This document shows positions 44,091 to 53,154 of a stretch of DNA of 64,000 nucleotides, piece by piece; positions within the stretch are counted from its first letter, which is position 1; each line of letters opens with the position of its first letter. The DNA comes from Gemmatimonadaceae bacterium (GTDB lineage: Bacteria > Gemmatimonadota > Gemmatimonadetes > Gemmatimonadales > Gemmatimonadaceae). The translations under genes and the position numbers were made by a program. Below the pieces are notes generated by a model, which was given only the letters and a program-made list of their open reading frames with translations, was not told the origin of the DNA and did no database searches. The DNA is taken from contig JAHBVT010000001.1 of assembly GCA_019637355.1 (NCBI GenBank), forward strand, positions 1,271,192 to 1,335,191. The letters run 5' to 3'.

Positions 44091-46400
44091 CTAGTGTCCC
44101 CCACCGGCCAACGCGGGGTCGGCAGTGACGGCTTCGGCGGCGGCGCGCTGCATCGCGCGCGGCAGGGCTTCGTGGTAGGCGTCGATCATCTTGGCGGTCG
44201 AGAGTGCAAGCGCTGCGCCGGCGTGCGCGATGCGCAGGCCGTCACCTGGGTCCGTCACCGTGCCGATGATGCGCGCGGGAACGCCGTGCCGTGCGGCCAC
44301 GGCGAGGACGGCCTCCGCGCTGGCGGTGGAAACGACGATGCGTCCCTGGGCCTCGCCGAAGAGCAAGGCACGGGCAGGAATTGTCGGCCAGGCCGTGAGG
44401 TCCACCTTCGCTCCCATCGGGCGGTCGCGGTCGGCGACGCAGCATTCGGCGAGTGCGACGGCGAGGCCTCCTTCCGAGCAGTCGTGCGCGGAGTGCAGCA
44501 GCCCGCTGCGAATGCTCTCGAGGATGGCGTCGATCAGCTTCTTCTCGCCTTCAAGGTTCACCGCGGGTGGTGCACCGGCGACGACGCCGTGGATCCAGGC
44601 GAGATACTCCGAGCCGCCGAGCTCAGCGGTGTTCTCGCCCAGCAGGACGATGGCATCGCCAGCCTGCCGGAAGCGCATCGCGGTGGCGTGCGAGGCGTCG
44701 TCGAGCACGCCGACCATCCCGATCGTCGGGGTGGGGTACACCGCCCCCTGCGGGTTCTCGTTGTACAGCGAGACGTTGCCGCCGGTCACGGGCGTCTCGA
44801 GAGCGCGGCAGGCATCACCCATCCCGTACACGGCCTCGCGGAACTGGAAGAACACCTCGGGCTTCTTGGGATTGCCGAAGTTGAGGCAGTTGGTGATGGC
44901 GCGCGGCGTGGCGCCGACGCAGGCCACGTTGCGCGCGGCCTCGGCCACGGCGATGCGGCCGCCGACACGCGGATCGAGGAACACATAGCGGCCGTTGCAA
45001 TCCGTCTTCACCGCCAGCGCCTTCTTGCTGCCGCGGATGCGCAGGACGGCGGCGTCGCCGTGGCCCGGGCCCATCACGGTGCTGGTGCGTACGGTGGAGT
45101 CGTACTGCCGGTGGATCCAGTGCTTGCTGGCGACCGTCGGCGCCTGCAGCAGGCGCTCCAGCGTCCAGGCGGGATCCTTCTCGCTGGGGAGTTCGGCGAT
45201 GGCGTGCACGTCGCGGGTGCGGCGCGCGACGGCTTCGTCGCTCTCCTTCGCCTCGGGATGGTACTGCGGGCAGTCGGTGACGAGGCGCGTGCCAGGGAAC
45301 TCCGCGACGACGCGGTCGCCCTCGGTGACGCGATACACCGGCTCGGCGATGACTTCGCCGATCACCTCGGCGGCGAGGTCCCACTTGGCGAGGATCTGCT
45401 TGACCTGTGCCTCGTGCCCCTTCTTGGCGACGACGAGCATCCGCTCCTGCGATTCCGAGAGCAGGGTCTCGTAGGGCGTCATCCCTTCTTCGCGCACCGG
45501 CACCTTGGTGGTGTCGATGGTCACGCCGACGTCGCCACGCTCGGCCATCTCGGCGCTGGAGCTGGTGAGGCCCGCGGCCCCCATATCCTGGATCGCGACG
45601 ATGTGGCCGCTGCGGATGAGTTCGAGCGAGGCCTCGAGCAGCAGCTTCTCGGTGAACGGATCGCCGACCTGCACGCGCGGCCGCTTGGCTTCGTTCTCCT
45701 CGGAGAGATCCTCGGAGGCGAAGGACGCGCCGTGGATGCCGTCGCGACCGGTGCGGGCGCCGACGGCGATGATCGGGTTGCCGATGCCCTGCGCCTTGGC
45801 GGTGATGAGCTCCTCGACCTTCATCAGGCCGACGCACATCGCGTTGACCAGCGGGTTGCCCTCGTAGGCCGCGTCGAACATCACGTCGCCGGCCACCGTC
45901 GGGATGCCGACACAGTTGCCGTAGTCGCCGATGCCCTTGACCACGCCGCCGACGAGGTAGCGGACGCGGGGCGTCTCGAGCGAGCCGAAGCGCAGCGAGT
46001 TCAGCATCGCGATCGGCCGGGCGCCCATCGTGAACACGTCACGCAGGATGCCGCCCACGCCGGTGGCCGCTCCCTGGTAGGGCTCGACGGCCGAGGGGTG
46101 GTTGTGCGATTCGATTTTGAAGGCCACGGCGAGTCCGTCGCCGATGCCGATGACGCCGGCGTTCTCGCCGGGCCCCTGCAGGACCCACGGAGCCTGGGTG
46201 GGGAGCGTCTTGAGCACGGGGCGTGAGTGCTTGTAGGAGCAGTGCTCGCTCCACAGCGCGGAGATCACGCCAAGCTCGGTGAAGGTCGGCGTGCGGCCGA
46301 GCATCGCCTCGAGCTTCTCGTACTCGTAGGGCGTCAGCCCGTGCTCGGCGACGAGCGCGGGCGTGATGGCGGGATCGCCGGGGCGGGGAGTGGCGCTCAC
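44091..46400 (-). CDS. purL: Phosphoribosylformylglycinamidine synthase, small-type PurL
   Basis: ATP-dependent FGAM synthase subunit that works with PurS and PurQ, both encoded upstream. The product is 769 residues, typical of the small PurL. Visible features are LWSEHCSYKHSRPVLKTL, the GDGLAVAFKIESHNHPSAVEPYQGAATGVGG region (in two parts), DMGAAGLTSSS, and the C-terminal HDCSEGGLAVALAECC. The GTG start overlaps the zinc-ribbon gene by four bases. Confidence 0.97.
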   Translation of the reverse strand: MSATPRPGDPAITPALVAEHGLTPYEYEKLEAMLGRTPTFTELGVISALWSEHCSYKHSRPVLKTLPTQAPWVLQGPGENAGVIGIGDGLAVAFKIESHNHPSAVEPYQGAATGVGGILRDVFTMGARPIAMLNSLRFGSLETPRVRYLVGGVVKGIGDYGNCVGIPTVAGDVMFDAAYEGNPLVNAMCVGLMKVEELITAKAQGIGNPIIAVGARTGRDGIHGASFASEDLSEENEAKRPRVQVGDPFTEKLLLEASLELIRSGHIVAIQDMGAAGLTSSSAEMAERGDVGVTIDTTKVPVREEGMTPYETLLSESQERMLVVAKKGHEAQVKQILAKWDLAAEVIGEVIAEPVYRVTEGDRVVAEFPGTRLVTDCPQYHPEAKESDEAVARRTRDVHAIAELPSEKDPAWTLERLLQAPTVASKHWIHRQYDSTVRTSTVMGPGHGDAAVLRIRGSKKALAVKTDCNGRYVFLDPRVGGRIAVAEAARNVACVGATPRAITNCLNFGNPKKPEVFFQFREAVYGMGDACRALETPVTGGNVSLYNENPQGAVYPTPTIGMVGVLDDASHATAMRFRQAGDAIVLLGENTAELGGSEYLAWIHGVVAGAPPAVNLEGEKKLIDAILESIRSGLLHSAHDCSEGGLAVALAECCVADRDRPMGAKVDLTAWPTIPARALLFGEAQGRIVVSTASAEAVLAVAARHGVPARIIGTVTDPGDGLRIAHAGAALALSTAKMIDAYHEALPRAMQRAAAEAVTADPALAGGGH

Positions 46401-46708
46401 GAGCCGGGCAGTCCCTTGAGAAGGTCGCGGAGAAAACCGCCCATCGACGACTCCTTCACCTTGCCGATGAGTTCCAGCTCGCCGGCGTCGAGCCAGAGGC
46501 CCTTGCAGTCGGGGCAGACGTCCACGTGGACCTGCTTGAGCTCAGTCTCCTTGAGGTCGGCGCCGCACTTGGGGCACTTCATATAGTGCTTGCTGCGCTC
46601 GGCCGCCTTGCGCTCGGCGTCGAGCTTGGCGCGGTGGGCGGCGATGAGTTCCTGGTCCTTGAGGAGGAAGTACTCGTCCTCGTTGCGGCTGGGATTGAAG
46701 TCAGACAT
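46397..46708 (-). CDS. Small zinc-ribbon protein, zf-TFIIB type
   Basis: A 103-residue protein with one zinc ribbon in its middle: CPKCGADL (about residue 45) and CPDCKGLWLDAGELE (about 69). The N-terminus is a charged helix (DQELIAAHRAKLDAERKAAERS). Family members are widespread and uncharacterised. It is inserted between purQ and purL and coupled to purL by a GTGA overlap, so it may be coexpressed with purine enzymes; a direct role is not shown. Confidence 0.85.
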   Translation of the reverse strand: MSDFNPSRNEDEYFLLKDQELIAAHRAKLDAERKAAERSKHYMKCPKCGADLKETELKQVHVDVCPDCKGLWLDAGELELIGKVKESSMGGFLRDLLKGLPGS

Positions 46709-46714
46709 TTGTAG

Positions 46715-46743
46715 GGACGGATGACGGAAGACGGATGACGGAA
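46715..46743. repeat. GGATGACG-family repeat between purQ and the zinc-ribbon gene
   Basis: Tandem units GGACGGATGACGG then AAGACGGATGACGG. It fills most of the 46-base gap and interrupts an otherwise overlapping gene string. It belongs to the same family as 12094, 13309 and 33338. Confidence 0.7.
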
Positions 46744-46754
46744 GGAGCGCGAGG

Positions 46755-47447
46755 TTAGGCGTTCACGGCGGCGAGGAGGCTCTCGAAGAGCACCAGGCCG
46801 TCGGTGGAGCCGAGCAGGGGTTCGAGGGCGCGTTCGGGGTGAGGCATCATCCCGACGACGCTGCCGGAGGCGTTGCTGACGCCGGCGATGTTGTTCGTGG
46901 CGCCGTTGGGATTGGCGTCGGCGGTGGGCTCGCCCGCCGCGTTCACGTAGCGGAACACCACCTGCCCGTCGCCTTCGAGGCGAGCGATCGTCTCCGCATC
47001 GGCGGTGTAGCGGCCGTCGCCGTGGGCGATGGGCATCGTCAGGAGCTGGCCCTTGCGGGCCTTGCCCGTGAAGACCGTCTCGGTGTTCTCGACGCGCAGC
47101 GTCACCGGCATCGAACGGAACTGCAGCGAGGTGTTGCGCATCAGGCCGCCCGGCAGCAGACCCGCCTCGCAGGCGATCTGAAAGCCGTTGCAAATGCCGA
47201 CCACCGGGCCGCCGCGCTTCGCGTGCGCCACGACTTCCTGCATTATCGGCGAGAAGCGCGCGATCGCGCCCGAGCGCAGGTAGTCGCCGTACGAGAAGCC
47301 GCCCGGCAGGATGATGACGTCGGCGCCCTGCAGGTCGTGGTCCTTGTGCCAGAGCATCACCGCCTGCTCGTGCAGGCGCTCGACAATGGCGAGCAGCGCG
47401 TCTTCGTCGCAGTTGGAGCCGGGGAAGGAGACGACGCCGACCTTCAT
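46755..47447 (-). CDS. purQ: Phosphoribosylformylglycinamidine synthase, glutaminase subunit
   Basis: Class I glutamine amidotransferase that supplies ammonia to PurL. The product is 230 residues. The oxyanion region VIILPGGFSYGDYLRSGAIA, the nucleophile Cys in VVGICNGFQIACEAGLLPGGL, and the C-terminal GMMPHPERA (His, Glu) complete the triad. The ATG at 47447 overlaps the purS stop by four bases. An open frame continues upstream to 47804 but is out of family. Confidence 0.97.
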   Translation of the reverse strand: MKVGVVSFPGSNCDEDALLAIVERLHEQAVMLWHKDHDLQGADVIILPGGFSYGDYLRSGAIARFSPIMQEVVAHAKRGGPVVGICNGFQIACEAGLLPGGLMRNTSLQFRSMPVTLRVENTETVFTGKARKGQLLTMPIAHGDGRYTADAETIARLEGDGQVVFRYVNAAGEPTADANPNGATNNIAGVSNASGSVVGMMPHPERALEPLLGSTDGLVLFESLLAAVNA

Positions 47448-47701
47448 CGGGCCGTCACCGCGGCGATCTCGTAATCTTCGGTCACCGGGTTGGCGAGCAG
47501 GCGGGTGCACATCTCGCGCACGGCCTGCTCCGCGGCGGCGGCGTCCTTCGCGGACGTCTCGATGACCAGGTGCCGGCCGACGTGCACGTCGCTCACCGCG
47601 GCGAAGCCGAGGGTGTGCAGTGCGTCGGTGACGGCCTTGCCCTGCGGATCGAGCAGGCCCTTGCGCGGGACGATATGGACGGTGACTCGGAACGACTTCA
47701 C
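47444..47701 (-). CDS. purS: Phosphoribosylformylglycinamidine synthase subunit PurS
   Basis: Small subunit bridging PurQ and PurL. The product is 85 residues. The family pattern is clear: VTVHIVPRKGLLDPQGKAVTDALHTLGF, then VHVGRHLVIE and the C-terminal MCTRLLANPVTEDYEI. It overlaps pssA upstream and purQ downstream by four bases each. Confidence 0.96.
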   Translation of the reverse strand: MKSFRVTVHIVPRKGLLDPQGKAVTDALHTLGFAAVSDVHVGRHLVIETSAKDAAAAEQAVREMCTRLLANPVTEDYEIAAVTAR

Positions 47702-48504
47702 TTCGGGGATTCCTCTGCGAATGGCACGCCGTCCGCATCGAGCTCATCCGGCTCGTCGAAGGGCGAGGGGAGTTCGAGCACACCGCGCACGATCGCGAGG
47801 ACAAGGCCGGTGAGCACGTAGAGCACGCCGAGGGGGAAGAAGAACTCCTTCGGCAGGAAGAACAGCGCGAAGATGCTGGAGACGAAGACGAGGATCGCGG
47901 CCGTGCCGTGGATGGTCCGGAAGGTGAAGCGCGGCCAGCCCGGGTAGGGCACGTTGGAGATCATCAGGAACGCGAGCCCGGCCATCAGGAAGCGCAGGAT
48001 CGTCTCCCAGGGCCAGTTGCCGATGAAGGTCTCGTTGTAGAGCGAGGTCTGGCTGAACCAGTAGTAGGTGGCCAGCGTACCGCCGGCGGCGGGTGTCGGG
48101 AGGCCCTTGAAGTACGACTTGGCCTTGCCCGCCGACTCGACGTTGAACCGCGCCAGGCGCATCACCGCGCAGGCAGCGTAGAGAAAGACGAGGATCCAGT
48201 CCCAGCCGCCGTGGCGCAGCACGGCGAAGTACATCATCAGGGCCGGCGCGAGCCCGAACGAGATGGCGTCGACCAGCGAGTCGAGCTCCTCGCCGAAGGC
48301 CGAGCCGGTGTTGGTCGCGCGGGCGATGCGGCCGTCGAGCATATCGCAGAAGCCGCCGAAGACGATGTACCAGCCGGCCTGCACGTGCTGGCCGCGCGAG
48401 GCCGCGACGATCGCGAAGATACCGAAGAAGAGGTTCGCCAGCGTGAAGCCGTTCGGCAGCATCACCAACGACGGGCGTGGGAACCGGCGACGGGGGGCGG
48501 TCAT
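47698..48504 (-). CDS. pssA: CDP-diacylglycerol-serine O-phosphatidyltransferase
   Basis: Makes phosphatidylserine from CDP-diacylglycerol and serine; membrane enzyme of 268 residues. The CDP-alcohol transferase signature is complete (DGRIAR, then G-E-E-L-D-S-L-V-D: D-G-x2-A-R-x8-G-x3-D-x3-D). Hydrophobic segments follow to the C-terminus. The ATG at 48504 has AGGAG seven bases upstream. Lying inside a purine operon is unusual; coupling to purS and to the small membrane ORF is by four-base overlaps. No psd gene is in view. Confidence 0.94.
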   Translation of the reverse strand: MTAPRRRFPRPSLVMLPNGFTLANLFFGIFAIVAASRGQHVQAGWYIVFGGFCDMLDGRIARATNTGSAFGEELDSLVDAISFGLAPALMMYFAVLRHGGWDWILVFLYAACAVMRLARFNVESAGKAKSYFKGLPTPAAGGTLATYYWFSQTSLYNETFIGNWPWETILRFLMAGLAFLMISNVPYPGWPRFTFRTIHGTAAILVFVSSIFALFFLPKEFFFPLGVLYVLTGLVLAIVRGVLELPSPFDEPDELDADGVPFAEESPK

Positions 48505-48698
48505 CGGGACACTCCTGTGGCGGCGGCGACACTGCCACGCGGTTGGTTGACGTAGGCGACGCCGAGCGCGCCCAGCGTGACGGCGAAGGCAAGCAGCCAC
48601 AGCGTCCACGAGCGGCGCAGCAGCGCCGTCGCGAAGCCCGCCCCGGCGACGGCCAGCAGCACCAGGACCAGCATCAAGGCGTCGCGAGAGAGTTGCAC
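48501..48698 (-). CDS. Small two-helix membrane protein between purC and pssA
   Basis: A 65-residue product, unknown. Two hydrophobic helices (ALMLVLVLLAVAGAGFATALL and WTLWLLAFAVTLGALGVAYV) are joined by a short basic turn (RRS). The tail is Q-P-R-G-S. The GTG start lies four bases after the purC stop, and the TGA overlaps the pssA ATG, so the frame fills the gap exactly. That tight fit is the main reason to call it a gene. No named family is recognised. Confidence 0.65.
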   Translation of the reverse strand: MQLSRDALMLVLVLLAVAGAGFATALLRRSWTLWLLAFAVTLGALGVAYVNQPRGSVAAATGVSR

Positions 48699-48702
48699 GC
48701 AG

Positions 48703-49635
48703 TCAGGGCAGCTGGGTGAGGTCGAGCGGCGCGCCGGTGAGGCGCTCGAAGGCTTCGAGGTAGCGACGGCTGGTCGCCGAGACGACCTCGTCCGGCAACG
48801 TCGGCGGCGGAGCCTCGCCGTTCCAGCGGCGGGCCGAGCGTTCCGCGGCGAGCCAGTCACGCAGCGGCTGCTTGTCGAAGCTCGGCGGCGCGCTGCCTTC
48901 CGCCCACTGCTCGGCCGGCCAGAAGCGCGAACTGTCGGGCGTGAGCACTTCGTCAATCAGCAGGATACGGCCGTCGGCAGCTCGCCCGAACTCGAACTTG
49001 GTATCAGCGATGATGATGCCGCGCGTGGCGGCAAGCTCGCGGCCCCGCGTGTATACGAGGCGCGCCAGCCGCTCGAGTTCGCTGGCGACGTCGGCGCCGA
49101 GTTGCTTGGCCATCCGAGTGACCGTGATGTTCTCGTCGTGGCCAGACTCGGCCTTCGTCGCCGGCGAGAAGATCGGTGGCTCGAAGCGCGCGCTCTCCTT
49201 GAGGTCGCTCGGCAGACGCTCGCCTGCCAGCGTGCCCGACTCGCGATACTCCTTGTAGGCCGACCCAGCGAGATAACCGCGCACCACGCACTCCACCGGA
49301 AACACATCGGTGCGCTCGCAGAGCATCGCGCGGCCGGCCAGCTCGTCGCGGTGCAGGGCGATGCCCGGGGCGCGCCGGACAATCTCCTCCACGTCGCAGG
49401 TGACGAGGTGGTTTTCCACCTCGCCGGCGAACTGCTGCAGCCACCAGGCCGTGAGCTGCGTCAGCACCGCGCCCTTGTACGGGACGAGTTCGCGCATCAC
49501 GACGTCGAAGGCGCTGACCCGGTCGCTCGCGACGAGCAGCACGTGCTCGTCGCCCAGCGCATACACGTCGCGGACCTTGCCGCGCCGCACCAGCGGCAGA
49601 GGCAGGGAGGTCTGGCCGACGAGCAGTGACGTCAT
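48703..49635 (-). CDS. purC: SAICAR synthetase
   Basis: Phosphoribosylaminoimidazole-succinocarboxamide synthase, joining aspartate to CAIR. The product is 310 residues, the longer ADE1-like form rather than the ~240-residue E. coli form. Motifs are RRGKVRDVYALGDEHVLLVASDRVSAFD (in two parts), VECVVRGYLAGSAYKEY and ADTKFEFG. The C-terminal LIDEVLTPDSSRFWPAEQW is also present. It overlaps purB by four bases. Confidence 0.96.
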   Translation of the reverse strand: MTSLLVGQTSLPLPLVRRGKVRDVYALGDEHVLLVASDRVSAFDVVMRELVPYKGAVLTQLTAWWLQQFAGEVENHLVTCDVEEIVRRAPGIALHRDELAGRAMLCERTDVFPVECVVRGYLAGSAYKEYRESGTLAGERLPSDLKESARFEPPIFSPATKAESGHDENITVTRMAKQLGADVASELERLARLVYTRGRELAATRGIIIADTKFEFGRAADGRILLIDEVLTPDSSRFWPAEQWAEGSAPPSFDKQPLRDWLAAERSARRWNGEAPPPTLPDEVVSATSRRYLEAFERLTGAPLDLTQLP

Positions 49636-51065
49636 ACGCGGATCTCGGCCTTCGCCGGCGCGGCTTCACCCGCGGCGACGAGGATCGGCTGCACCACTTC
49701 GGCGAGGAACTCCTCGACTTGCTGCGGCGCACGCCCGACGAAGCGTGTCGCGTCCGTGACGGCGGCCAGGTCCTCGCTCGGCACGGGGAAGGCGGGGTCC
49801 TTGGCCAGGCGCTCGAGCATATCGTTGGGCTTGCCCTCGTCCTTCATCGCGCGGGCGGCGGCGATGCTGTGCACGCGGATGACCTCGTGGACCGCCTGCC
49901 GATCGCCGCCGGCGTTCACGGCGCGCACGATCAGCGCTTCGGTTGCCATAAATGGCAGCTCCTCGGCGATGCGCGCCCGGATGCGCGCCGGATGCACCTC
50001 GAGCCCGCTCACGATGTTCTCGAGCAGGATGACGATGGCGTCCGTCGCGAGGAAGGCTTCGGGAATCGTGATGCGGCGGATCGCCGAGTCGTCGAGCGTG
50101 CGCTCGAAGTACTGCACGCTGTGCGTGTCGTTGGCCGTGCCGGCGATGCTGAGCACGAAGCGCGCGAGCGAGTTGATGCGCTCGGAGCGCATCGGGTTGC
50201 GCTTGTAGGCCATCGCCGAGGACCCGATCTGGTCCTTGCCGAAGGGCTCTTCGATCTCGCCGAAGCTCTGCAGCATCCGCAGGTCGCTGGCGAACTTCGC
50301 CGCGCTGGCGGCGATGCCGGCGAGCACGTCGAGTACCTGCTGGTCGAGCTTGCGCGAATACGTCTGGCCGCTGACCGGAATCGAGCCCGGGAAGCCCATC
50401 GCCTTGCAGACACGGGCGTCGAGCTCGCGCACCTTGGCGTGGTCACCACCGAAAAGCTCGAGGAAGCTGGCCTGCGTGCCGGTGGTGCCCTTCACGCCGC
50501 GCATCGGGATGCTGGCGAGCCGGTGGTCGAGATCGGCGAGGTCGAGCACCAGGTCCTGCAGCCAGAGCGTGGCGCGCTTGCCGACGGTGGTGAGCTGCGC
50601 CGGCTGCAGGTGCGTGTAGCCGAGTGCCGGCTCGTCCTTCCATTGCGCGGCGAAGCCGGCCAGCGCGCGGATGACCGAGACCAGGCGTCCGCGCAGCAAC
50701 TCCAAGCCGCGCTTCATCTGGATGAGGTCGCCGTTGTCGGTGACGAAGCAGCTCGTGGCCCCGAGGTGGATGACGCCCTTCGCCGCGGGTGCCACGTCAC
50801 CGAAGGCGTGGATGTGCGCCATCACGTCGTGCCGGAAGCGGGCCTCGTACTCGGCGACCTTGTTGAAGTCGATGTCGTCGAGGTGCGCGCGCATCTGCGT
50901 GACGGCGTCGGCGGGGATGGCCACGCCGAGGTCGCGCTCGGCCTCGGCCAGCGCAAGCCAGAGGCGGCGCCACAGCCCGTGGCGGGTCTGCAGGCTCCAG
51001 AGTTCCAGCATCGCCGGCGAGGCGTAGCGGTCAGCGAGCGGGGAGCGGTAGGTCGCGTGGCTCAT
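49632..51065 (-). CDS. purB: Adenylosuccinate lyase
   Basis: Cleaves SAICAR and adenylosuccinate, releasing fumarate in both arms of AMP synthesis. The product is 477 residues. Conserved regions are GATSCFVTDNGDLIQM, the Thr/His region GYTHLQPAQLTTVGKR, and the signature loop GSSAMAYKRNPMRSERI carrying the catalytic Ser. The ATG overlaps the HtrA stop by four bases and the stop overlaps purC. Confidence 0.97.
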   Translation of the reverse strand: MSHATYRSPLADRYASPAMLELWSLQTRHGLWRRLWLALAEAERDLGVAIPADAVTQMRAHLDDIDFNKVAEYEARFRHDVMAHIHAFGDVAPAAKGVIHLGATSCFVTDNGDLIQMKRGLELLRGRLVSVIRALAGFAAQWKDEPALGYTHLQPAQLTTVGKRATLWLQDLVLDLADLDHRLASIPMRGVKGTTGTQASFLELFGGDHAKVRELDARVCKAMGFPGSIPVSGQTYSRKLDQQVLDVLAGIAASAAKFASDLRMLQSFGEIEEPFGKDQIGSSAMAYKRNPMRSERINSLARFVLSIAGTANDTHSVQYFERTLDDSAIRRITIPEAFLATDAIVILLENIVSGLEVHPARIRARIAEELPFMATEALIVRAVNAGGDRQAVHEVIRVHSIAAARAMKDEGKPNDMLERLAKDPAFPVPSEDLAAVTDATRFVGRAPQQVEEFLAEVVQPILVAAGEAAPAKAEIRV

Positions 51066-52492
51066 CGGATGCGGAAGTCGGTCGAATAGATGGTGCCGTT
51101 GCGCTCGAAGAACATCCGGATCGGCCCACGGCCGATGTAGTACTCGAGCACGCGCGCGGCCTGCTGGGCATCCGTCACCGGCGTGCGGTTGACCTGGATG
51201 ATCAAGTCCCCCGTGCGGATGCCGAGGTCCTGGGAGACGCGCTCCGTCACCTTCGCGACCATCGCGCCGCGTTCGGCGCGGAAGCCGCGTTCGGCGCGGA
51301 TTGCCGCGGTCAGCGAGATGAGCTCGAGTTCGCGCAGCACGGCCACGCGCTCGGCCCCCACCTCCGGGAGGTCGCGCACGCGCACCGTGACGCGCTGGTC
51401 ACGCGAACCTCGGCGCAGCGTCAGGTCCACGGTCTCGCCCACGCGCAGCTCGAGGAGCTCGGCTTCCCAGTCGTACGGATTGCGGATGGTGCGGTCGCGC
51501 GACTGGATGATGACGTCGCCGGCGCGCAGGTCGGCGTCAGCCGCGGGGCTTCCGGGGACGATGGTCTCGATGACCGCGCCCGAGTTGAGCGATCCGCGGG
51601 CGGCCGAGGCACCGGATTGCTGCACCTTCACGCCGATCCACGGGCGACGGACGCTCCCGTGGGCGAGGAGGTCCTCGGCCACGCGGCGTGCGCGGTCGAT
51701 CGGGATGGCGAAGCCGAGCCCGATGCTGCCGCCCGAGGGCGTGTAGATCGAACTGTTGACGCCGACGACCTCGCCCATCGCATTGATCAACGGACCGCCC
51801 GAGTTCCCCGGGTTGATCGACGCGTCGGTCTGGATCATATCCACGTAGACGCCGGGGCCGTCGCCGCGTCCGGTGAGATTGCGGCCCACGCCGCTCACCA
51901 CGCCGGCCGTCACCGACGGCTCCGAGTTACCGAGCAGGAAGCCATACGGGTTGCCGATGGCCACCACCCACTCGCCGATCAGCATCCCGCGGGAGCTGCC
52001 CAGCGGGGCCGTCGGGAGGCCCCTGGCATCGATGCGCAGGACGGCGAGGTCGTTGAGTTCGTCCTCGCCCACGACGGTGGCGGGGTGGGTGGTGCCGTCG
52101 CGCATCGCCACCTGCACACGCGAGGCGCCGCTGACGACGTGCGCGTTGGTGACGATGATGCCGTCTTCGCGCACGATGAAGCCGGAGCCGATGCCCGGGA
52201 CCACCTGGTTGCCGGAGCGCACGCCGAAGAAGGCGTCGAACGGCGTCACCGCGGTGCGCTCGACGCGCTCCGTCTGGACGGTCACCACCGCTGGTGCGAC
52301 GCGCGCGACGGCTTCGGTGATGGCCGTGCGCCGCGAAGTGTTGATGGCCTCCGGTGACGGATTCGGCGCCGGCAGCGCCGAAGAGCTCGGCGGGAGGCCC
52401 TGCGCGACCGAGGTCTCGGGCGAGGCGCCTTGGCAGGCGAGCGCGGCCGCGGCCAGGCCCGCCAGGGTAAGCAGTCGCATCGCGCGGCTCAC
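51062..52492 (-). CDS. DegP/HtrA-family periplasmic serine protease with two PDZ domains
   Basis: Quality-control protease. The product is 476 residues. An N-terminal export signal ends around LAAAALACQG; a Cys there could make it a lipoprotein, but the lipobox is imperfect. The trypsin-like domain holds the triad: His in IVTNAHVVSG, Asp in DELNDLAVLRI, Ser in NPGNSGGPL. Two PDZ domains follow (SGAVIETIVPGSPAADADLRAGDVI region, and RTGDLIIQVNRTPV). GTG at 52492 overlaps the previous stop; ATG at 52480 is an alternative. An open frame running upstream to 53830 is spurious. Confidence 0.93.
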   Translation of the reverse strand: MSRAMRLLTLAGLAAAALACQGASPETSVAQGLPPSSSALPAPNPSPEAINTSRRTAITEAVARVAPAVVTVQTERVERTAVTPFDAFFGVRSGNQVVPGIGSGFIVREDGIIVTNAHVVSGASRVQVAMRDGTTHPATVVGEDELNDLAVLRIDARGLPTAPLGSSRGMLIGEWVVAIGNPYGFLLGNSEPSVTAGVVSGVGRNLTGRGDGPGVYVDMIQTDASINPGNSGGPLINAMGEVVGVNSSIYTPSGGSIGLGFAIPIDRARRVAEDLLAHGSVRRPWIGVKVQQSGASAARGSLNSGAVIETIVPGSPAADADLRAGDVIIQSRDRTIRNPYDWEAELLELRVGETVDLTLRRGSRDQRVTVRVRDLPEVGAERVAVLRELELISLTAAIRAERGFRAERGAMVAKVTERVSQDLGIRTGDLIIQVNRTPVTDAQQAARVLEYYIGRGPIRMFFERNGTIYSTDFRIR

Positions 52493-53154
52493 TTGCTGCG
52501 GCGCGGTCGCGCGCGCCGGCTGACGTCCACCAAGAAGCGATCGATCCCGCGATCGGTGAGCGGATGCTGCAGGAAGGATCGCAGCGCGGCAGGGCTCACG
52601 ACGGCCGCGTCGGCGCCGGCGCCCGCCAACTCGGCGAAGCGTGCCGCGTTCGCCGGGCCGGCCACGACCACGTCGCAGTCCACCGCGGAGCGGGCGAAGG
52701 CATCGTGGAGGGCGGCGACCGTCGCGTCGGCGCGCTCGCCGACCGCCTCCATCGCGTCCACCGGCACGACGACCATCGCCGCGCCGGCCTTGGCCGCGAG
52801 CAGACCCTGTGCGACGGAGTGCACCAGCGTCGCCGCCACGCGCACGCCGTCGGTGGCGAGGCGGCGGATGGCGGGCAGCGCGTCTTCGACGAACGGGACA
52901 GCGACGATCACGTGCTCGTTGAGGCGGCGCAGGTCCTTGCCGCCGCGGACGATGGCGTCCGCCTCGAGCGAGCCCACGGAAGCGAAGACCGGCCGCGTCG
53001 TCTGCTCGGCCAGTTCGGCGAGGATCTCGCGCGGGTCCGCCTGCGGGAGTTCGGCCGACACCACGGCCGGCGTGGCGACGATGCCGTCGAGCAGTCCGGC
53101 CGCTTCGGCCCAACTGATCTCCGTGTGGTTCACGCTGGCGAGATAGAGACGCAT
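52489..53154 (-). CDS. TalC/FSA-family (transaldolase-like) protein lacking catalytic residues
   Basis: A 221-residue single-domain barrel of the fructose-6-phosphate aldolase / short transaldolase family. The fold signatures are ATLVHSVAQGLLAAKAGA and HPLTDRGIDRFLVD. Yet the active site is not conserved: where E. coli FSA has Asp6, Asn28 and Lys85 (Schiff base), this protein has Ala6 (YLASVN), Thr28 (IVATPA) and Ala85 (VIVAVPF). Numbering aligns without gaps. It should be unable to act as an aldolase. It may bind a sugar phosphate or have a structural role. It abuts truA (TAGATG) and overlaps htrA. Confidence 0.85.
   Translation of the reverse strand: MRLYLASVNHTEISWAEAAGLLDGIVATPAVVSAELPQADPREILAELAEQTTRPVFASVGSLEADAIVRGGKDLRRLNEHVIVAVPFVEDALPAIRRLATDGVRVAATLVHSVAQGLLAAKAGAAMVVVPVDAMEAVGERADATVAALHDAFARSAVDCDVVVAGPANAARFAELAGAGADAAVVSPAALRSFLQHPLTDRGIDRFLVDVSRRARPRRSK

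Noticed and set aside
44040-46226. 728-codon plus-strand frame over purL
   Set aside because: It is a shadow of purL; the low-complexity G/A/D/H-rich translation has no domain.
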